Origin: Procambarus clarkii
Lineage: Eukaryota > Arthropoda > Malacostraca > Decapoda > Cambaridae
Length of the DNA stretch: 64,000 nt
Assembly: GCF_040958095.1 (NCBI RefSeq)
Contig: NC_091208.1
Coordinates: forward strand, 6,756,693 to 6,820,692
Direction: 5' to 3'
Shown in pieces: positions 58,122 through 64,000 of the stretch; position 1 is the first letter of the stretch, and each line of letters begins with the position of its first letter. The notes below the pieces were generated by a model, which saw nothing but the letters and a program-made list of their open reading frames with translations, was not told the DNA's origin and did no database searches. The position numbers and the translations under genes were made by a program.

Positions 58122-59071
58122 TGTGGGACATTTGGGGCTTGAATCTGATTATTTAAATATTAATGTAGTAAATTAAATTACGAAGGACCACCCGCTTTTA
58201 TAGTAAAGAGGGAAACTGAGAATTTCTGATCATTAAATAATTCCTAGATGAACCAGTAACTATGGATAAAATACTAGAGAATATGATCATAGAAATAATT
58301 AATGGGCTGTATAATTAAGTGAATCAAACCCTCAAACACCTACATTGGGGGGTTATTACTGGAAGCCAGTACGTCCAGGAATTAGTGTGGTTCGTTCACT
58401 AATCCAAATTATAATAATCTAATCCTATGAATTATAGTGAAACTAATGTCATTACCATGAAAGGGAACGTAGATTATAGGTATAGTAATGATAGTCACAA
58501 TAAACACATGTTAATCCAGAGGAATTCTGCATGTAAGTAATTTCAGAAATTTCATGAATAAATACAAAGAAATCTTAGCTTAATGATGATTCCTTTATGT
58601 AAGCCACGACGCTTCCTCTAATTCCCTTGGGCTCAGCTGGCTGACGAATGGGATGGATTAACATGGGAGAAGGCGGCAGGGAGAATTCTTCTCACGTGCT
58701 GCAAAACAAATATTTACAGTAGCAACTAATTAAACTACTGAATCTCTATGTTCAAGAAATTAAGAGTTACAGGTGATAATAGGTAATAACCTGTAGTTTG
58801 ATGTTGGCATACGTCGTCACGGTCAATCACCCAGCTACTACACTACACTTTACCAGATGCATCAAATAAAGAGAAGATACTTAGCTAATAAGGGCACTGT
58901 ATAAGTTTTAAGATTGCCGAAATTCGCGTCCCAGGCTCTGGCTTCAGCCTATCCTTTATAATGGCGCGCTTCACTGGCTGGTCACGTGTAGTCAGGAACC
59001 AGATTAAAAAGGTTCCTTATGTTACACCAGTTGAAGATATTATCTGCAAGGTTGTTCACGCCTCACAGTGG
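58122..59071. mobile_element. S2 insertion, second copy, cut by the gap
   Basis: TGTGGGACATTTGG onward. It stops at ...CCTCACAGTGG, which corresponds to 23,325 in the first copy, so about 650 bp of S2 are missing. Confidence 0.6.
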
Positions 59072-59571
59072 NNNNNNNNNNNNNNNNNNNNNNNNNNNNN
59101 NNNNNNNNNNNNNNNNNNNNNNNNNNNNNNNNNNNNNNNNNNNNNNNNNNNNNNNNNNNNNNNNNNNNNNNNNNNNNNNNNNNNNNNNNNNNNNNNNNNN
59201 NNNNNNNNNNNNNNNNNNNNNNNNNNNNNNNNNNNNNNNNNNNNNNNNNNNNNNNNNNNNNNNNNNNNNNNNNNNNNNNNNNNNNNNNNNNNNNNNNNNN
59301 NNNNNNNNNNNNNNNNNNNNNNNNNNNNNNNNNNNNNNNNNNNNNNNNNNNNNNNNNNNNNNNNNNNNNNNNNNNNNNNNNNNNNNNNNNNNNNNNNNNN
59401 NNNNNNNNNNNNNNNNNNNNNNNNNNNNNNNNNNNNNNNNNNNNNNNNNNNNNNNNNNNNNNNNNNNNNNNNNNNNNNNNNNNNNNNNNNNNNNNNNNNN
59501 NNNNNNNNNNNNNNNNNNNNNNNNNNNNNNNNNNNNNNNNNNNNNNNNNNNNNNNNNNNNNNNNNNNNNNN
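59072..59571. other. Assembly gap, 500 N
   Basis: Exactly 500 undetermined bases, the usual size of a scaffolding placeholder rather than a measured length. Sequence on the two sides is unrelated. Confidence 0.99.
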
Positions 59572-62500
59572 TTCATTATTCGTCATATCCGAGTCTGCTG
59601 TGTGATGCACATGTATTCTTGCTTCACCACCCTGTAATGAAATATTGTTTGTTACTAATTGTTTTCAATAATACATTATTTTATTATATAATATTTAATT
59701 TAATAATTAAAAACCCTTTCCATATTATAGAAAAAAACTAAAACAAGAATCTATATAAAACTATAGAATAGAATAGAATCTATATAGAATCTATATATCA
59801 TATATATATTTATATAAATAAATATATATATAATATATGTATATATATTTATATATATATTATTATATCCTGCATTATTCCAGCCCATTATTAGAGAAGG
59901 TAGCCACCTCTTATTTTGGTTTTCTTTCATTATTAGTGCTCAGAAAATTAAATATATCTACATATTTAGTCAAAATCAATTACATTATTTTATCTTATTC
60001 ATAGCATAAATGTTCACAAAGATTACTAAAAAGAGATTGAATTAGACTACAGCAAATTGGCAAACTTTACCTTGTATCTGTTTCCACCGAGTTTGTTTGG
60101 GGCGTTCTTCAACATATCAGCAATACTTGTCTCAACATCTCTTTCAGTTGCATTAGTGTGGGTGTTGATACAGGCTTCTGGAAATTTATAAGAATTAATT
60201 AATATATATAATTATAATTCTTTTTGTCAGGAGACAAGAAGCCACAGAGTAATAACATTGTTGGCTTTTATTTAGGTGTTCCCCTGTTTTCCAGTCTTCC
60301 TCCGTCCCCTCGTCCCTTTTGTCCTCCCAAGCATTCTCCATTCCCCTGACCCCACCAACCCCAGTCCCCTCGTCCTCCCCGCCATTACCCTCTCCTCTGT
60401 TCCCTCGTCTTCCCCACCATCCCCCCTCTCGTCCTCCCCACCATTCTAAACTACCTCATCCCATGCATTCCATAATGGTCTGATGCTTCCATCTGAAAAT
60501 TGGGAACATCAAAAGATCTGACTTTCCCAATTTTCTGATGGGAACATCAAATGATCTGATATTCCCATCACTGAAAAATAAAAACAGATAAAAAAATGAT
60601 ATGAAAAATAGAAAATAAAATATACTCATGAAATGAACAGAATGGTTAACAACGCAGCTCAATTGCAATGCAATGTCACAATAACATTTAATAACAATAA
60701 CATTTAAATATACTTTAAGATATAATCTAGAAGAAAATAAGGACATTGAAACGGTTCATGAACTCTATTTCAATAAAGGACACTATGGGGAACTTTGAAA
60801 AATAGTTATTGAGTATAATTAGACAGACTTGTTGCTAGGCAGAGGAGTAATGAGATATATGGCAAATTTTGCAAAATATACAATGAAGGTACACAAACAT
60901 TCATACCCAAACAAAGCAAAATGCTAGGTAAGAACAAAGCAGTTGGCCCGTAGGAGAAAGGAGATACCCACAAGACTAGAATACAAGTCATTAACAAGCA
61001 TGCAAGTATAATACATAATACATGCAGACATATATATCCAAAAAAATGTCAAATTTACGTACTTATTATTACATTACAAATATCCAAGGTTTTGAAGACA
61101 CGTTTCCTCTTGCGCCCAACGAGTGAATACTGAGACCAGACCCCATAGGTCCCTATCCTCCTCATCATTCGTCTCACTGTGTCTCCACAGCTTGCACCGC
61201 CCATTTGAGACAGCGTCTGGACCTGTTAAAATAATGCATAAGCTGTAAGGTAATAGAGAATAATATATATCTTTCAATCTCAACATTAGATTTTCTAATT
61301 TCCAACTGTATTAAATAAATAGCATTAAAATATTTTCCTTCTTAACTATTACAAAAATCAACGAATTTGAGTAACTTTTGCTTTTGTTTTATTTGTACCT
61401 TAAACATAACACTGAACAATCAATTATGTGCCACCCCACCTTCCTTCATCTGCAAAAAAACTAATCAAAAGACATATGTACAAGGCTAAAAAAATTCAGC
61501 AACACTTACCATACTCAGGCTAAAAGAATTAAGCAACACTTACCATACTCTTTTTATATTCACTGTTAACTTTTAGCTCCTGTGACAGACTTTCCACCTG
61601 CTCAACAGTTTCAAGTGGGGATGGAAGAATGTCTTCCAGGATTGGTATATCTCCATGTGTTTTTGACATATGGGTTTCCGTCATTTTGACAATATTCAGG
61701 ATATCCCCTGATAAAAATGTCAATTTTGATAATTCCTTCATTATGTATTCCATTTTTTCTGTTACTGCAAAAAAAAAAAAGGCTTACTAGAACAAGCATT
61801 TAGTGTTGCATATATATGATATATGTATTGATCCTTAGTGGATCCTATTTTAGTGACAGACACATTGGTGTCAGGTCACTGTCAAATGGGCTACTGTCAT
61901 GTAGCCTTCAATTATGTAACCTCTCCCATTCTATGATAGGGGTGACACAGGGCAGCATCCTTAGACCCCCTCCTATTTGTTATATACATCAATGATCTGC
62001 TTTATGTCTCTAACATGATTAAACCTGTATTGTTTGATGATACTACCATCATCTACTTAGTTGCTTTACAAGAATGTAAAATTTCAAGTCTGTACTCTCG
62101 CTCAATGTATTTTCTTGTATGTATAACAAAAAATAAAGAATCAACACATAATAAATCGGTACTTACTAGATTTTTCGAAAGGAGAGCTTTCAGTTCTGTC
62201 TTGTCTTGGAGTTTGAGGGGAAGGTTTTGTACTCGGCCTGTAGATAGACTTGTTGGTCCCACAAGATTCTGTCAGGGGTGGAAGCGTATTAGCATTGTAT
62301 AGAAAATATTTACAAAATAGTTTTAAATACATAAAACTACAAATAGAATTATTGAATTATTACATTAGCTTATAGCTTTTATGAATGCATTAAAAAATTT
62401 TGTTTCACACAATGGAGCGACACCATTTAAAGTGTTTCCATCACCCTGAAGGCTGGTAAAAATATATTACATTAAAATCATACACAAGTACGTTACTATC

Positions 62501-63916
62501 TGTGTATGTAAATGTTTCCAGTTACTTAAAGCTTACCAGTTCTGTCTTGTCTAGGAGTTTGAGGGGAAGGTTTTTACTGGCCTGTAGATAGACTTGCTGG
62601 TCCCACATGATTCTGTCAGGGGTGGAAGCGTATTAGCATTGTATAGAAAATATTTACAAAATAGTTTTAAATACATAAAACTACAAATAGTAATTATTGA
62701 ATTATTACATTAGCTTATAGCTTTTATGAATGCATTAAAAAATTTTGTTTCACACAATGGAGCGACACCATTTAAAGTGTTTCCATCACCCTGAAGGCTG
62801 GTAAAAATATATTACATTAAAATCATACACAAGTACGTTACTATCTGTGTATGTAAATGTTTCTCAGTTACTTAAAGCTTACCAGTTCTGTCTTGTCTAG
62901 GAGTTTGAGGGGAAGGTATTTTACTGGCCTGTAGATAGACTTGCTGGTCCCACATGATTCTGTCAGGGGTGGAAGCGTATTAGCATTGTATAGAAAATAT
63001 TTACAAAATAGTTTTAAATACATAAAACTACAAATAGTAATTATTGAATTATTACATTAGCTTATAGCTTTTATGAATGCATTAAAAAATTTTGTTTCAC
63101 ACAATGGAGCGACACCATTTAAAGTGTTTCCATCACCCTGAAGGCTGGTAAAAATATATTACATTAAAATCATACACAAGTACGTTACTATCTGTGTATG
63201 TAAATGTTTCTCCAGTTACTTAAAGCTTACCAGTTCTGTCTTGTCTAGGAGTTTGAGGGGAAGGTTTTGTACTCGGCCTGTAGATAGACTTGTGGTCCCA
63301 CATGATTCTGTCAGGGGTGGAAGCGTATTAGCATTGTATAGAAAATATTTACAAAATAGTTTTAAATACATAAAACTACAAATAGTAATTATTGAATTAT
63401 TACATTAGCTTATAGCTTTTATGAATGCATTAAAAAATTTTGTTTCACACAATGGAGCGACACCATTTAAAGTGTTTCCATCACCCTGAAGGCTGGTAAA
63501 AATATATTACATTAAAATCATACACAAGTACGTTACTATCTGTGTATGTAAATGTTTCTCCAGTTACTTAAAGCTTACCAGTTCTGTCTTGTCTAGGAGT
63601 TTGAGGGGAAGGTATTTTACTGGGCCTGTAGATAGACTTGCTGGTCCCACATGATTCTGTCAGGGGTGGAAGCGTATTAGCATTGTATAGAAAATATTTA
63701 CAAAATAGTTTTAAATACAAAATAGTTCTGTCCAGTTCTGTCTTGTTCTGTTAAAAAGAAAACCATCATTCAAAAAGAAATAAAATGTTTTCAATTAAAT
63801 TAAATTACCTGATTCCTGTATCATATTATTTTGATGTTCATCTAGAGTCAGCTTACACTCGGCAGTCTTTCGGGGCATGGAAACAGTTACTTTTCTTGGT
63901 GGTGAATCTTCACTGT
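59572..63916 (-). CDS. DUF4806-domain protein, partial spliced gene
   Basis: A minus-strand gene with consistent splice sites and phases. Exons from 5': 63,916-63,809 (SEDSPPRKVTVSMPRK), repeated exon copies 63,656-63,579, 63,307-63,231, 62,959-62,883 and 62,612-62,537, then 62,268-62,167 (SIYRPSTKPSPQTPRQDRTE), 61,764-61,544 (LSKLTFLSGDILNIVKMTET), 61,222-61,063 (TLSQMGGASCGDTVRRMMRR, SQYSLVGRKRKRVFKTLDIC), 60,177-60,071 (INTHTNATERDVETSIADML) and a last exon from 59,631 into the gap. The 61,222 and 60,177 exons join into a DUF4806-like domain (GG, GRKxKxxF, then VETSI...LKNAP). The family's function is not established to my knowledge. The 5' end lies upstream of the window and the 3' end in the gap. 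Confidence 0.75.
59760..59870. repeat. (TA)n-rich microsatellite
   Basis: GAATAGAATAGAATC leads into a TATATA-rich tract with ATATTTATATA phrases. Lies in the last intron of the DUF4806 gene. Confidence 0.9.
60071..60177 (-). CDS. Exon with second half of the DUF4806-like domain
   Basis: Acceptor AAATTTCCAG and donor GTAAAG. The first two bases complete the Lys codon begun in the previous exon. ACINTHTNATERDVETSIAD and MLKNAPNKLGGNRYK form the usual C-terminal helix region. Ends in phase 0, and the next acceptor (TTCATTACAG, 59,632-59,641) also fits phase 0. Confidence 0.75.
60220..60570. repeat. C-rich low-complexity stretch and a double hairpin
   Basis: TCCCCTCGTCC-type pyrimidine repeats to 60,450. 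Then GAAAATTGGGAA (about 60,495) faces TTCCCAATTTTC (about 60,525) and TGATGGGAA (60,536) faces TTCCCATCA (60,563): two adjacent inverted repeats. Intronic or intergenic; no gene seen. Confidence 0.6.
61063..61222 (-). CDS. Exon with first half of the DUF4806-like domain
   Basis: Acceptor TTTTAACAG and donor GTACGT. Phase 0 at the start, following ...KKSM of the previous exon, and one base over at the end. The correct frame gives VQTLSQMGGASCGDTVRR and RKRKRVFKTLDICNVII. Another frame is also open for 70 codons but does not fit the phases or the domain. Confidence 0.75.
61930..62060 (+). pseudogene. LINE RT fragment in an intron
   Basis: GGGGTGACACAGGGCAGCAT reads GVTQGSI, and after a one-base shift TTTGTTATATACATCAATGA reads FVIYIND, followed by VLFDDTT. 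This is the VPQGSxLxPLLFxIYINDL...LFADDT core of an RT with decay of the FADD box. The family cannot be told. Confidence 0.7.
62187..63735 (-). repeat. 347-bp tandem repeat, about 4.5 copies, each with an exon and intron
   Basis: TTCTGTCTTGTCT occurs at 62,194, 62,540, 62,886, 63,234 and 63,582, spacings of 346, 346, 348 and 348. Each unit holds a 76-78-bp exon-like block with acceptor CCACCCCTGACAG. In the four upstream copies the donor GTAAGC follows directly. The most 3' copy (62,167-62,268) instead runs on for 24 more bases to a different donor GTAAGT. The intron part is almost identical between copies, so the expansion is recent. Confidence 0.93.
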
Positions 63917-64000
63917 CTGAAACAAAAACGTTTAATGCATTCAGAAAAGCTATTAACATATATCTATATATATATTTTAATATATTACCTAGCAAAGTAT

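Larger units (their letters stand above)
42395..59071 (+). repeat. Second copy of 6604-23,333 (16.7-kb duplication)
   Basis: Same order and orientation throughout, at an offset that moves between about 35,750 and 35,970 because of array-length changes. In single-copy stretches differences are rare: a handful in the approximately 900 bp of RET-W ORF1. The copy ends at the N gap in the middle of S2. Confidence 0.97.

Noticed and set aside
59040-59741. Open frames spanning the gap
   Set aside because: They consist almost wholly of undetermined residues from the 500 N.
61074-61286. 70-codon frame GPDAVSNGRCKLWRHSETND
   Set aside because: Wrong frame: splice phases and the DUF4806-like match select the other frame of this exon.

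Overview
The window looks like eukaryotic, repeat-dense intergenic DNA followed by part of one host gene. It most likely comes from a decapod crustacean, perhaps a crayfish or lobster. That call rests on the style of the tRNA-derived SINE (tail starting TATCTTGAGATG) and on LINE 3' ends such as AACTAGGTGAGTAC. I recall both as decapod repeats but could not search for them. There are spliceosomal introns, (CA)n tracts, non-LTR and LTR retroelements, and no bacterial signals. For reference I name the families LINE-A, LINE-B, LINE-C, RET-W (an ORF1-only retroelement), LTR-G (a gypsy-like gag-pro element), and two TG...CA insertions, S1 and S2.

Bases 1-36,610 form a head-to-tail macro-satellite. 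Its unit is a fixed series: C-rich lead, 84-bp minisatellite, short spacer, 49-bp minisatellite, conserved block, 28-bp minisatellite built around TGACGTCA, conserved block, a 33-bp minisatellite (33A), a second 33-bp minisatellite (33B), conserved block, then an AT-rich segment. Six units or part-units can be followed, at roughly 700, 9,980, 18,190, 24,000, 26,020 and 36,330. They are broken up by LINE-A carrying a SINE (1146-3288), LINE-B fragments (6604-9958), a SINE (10,911-11,190), RET-W with LTR-G inside it (11,485-17,894), S1 (21,182-21,871), S2 (22,376-23,982), a 4.4-kb mosaic insertion (26,698-31,083), and a second RET-W on the minus strand (33,802-35,856). LINE-C (36,610-40,985), with a LINE-B nested in it, and another LINE-B (41,214-42,362) follow.

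Bases 42,395-59,071 are a near-identical second copy of 6604-23,333. The two copies differ by point changes, a few indels and changed minisatellite copy numbers. The second copy stops at a run of exactly 500 N (59,072-59,571), so a real segmental duplication and an assembly or haplotype artefact are both possible.

Bases 59,572-64,000 belong to different sequence. They hold part of a spliced host gene on the minus strand encoding a DUF4806-like domain. Upstream of that domain an approximately 347-bp exon-plus-intron unit is tandemly repeated about 4.5 times. This is the only convincing host gene in the window. Everything else that is open for translation is mobile-element coding sequence, mostly broken, or satellite sequence that happens to lack stop codons.
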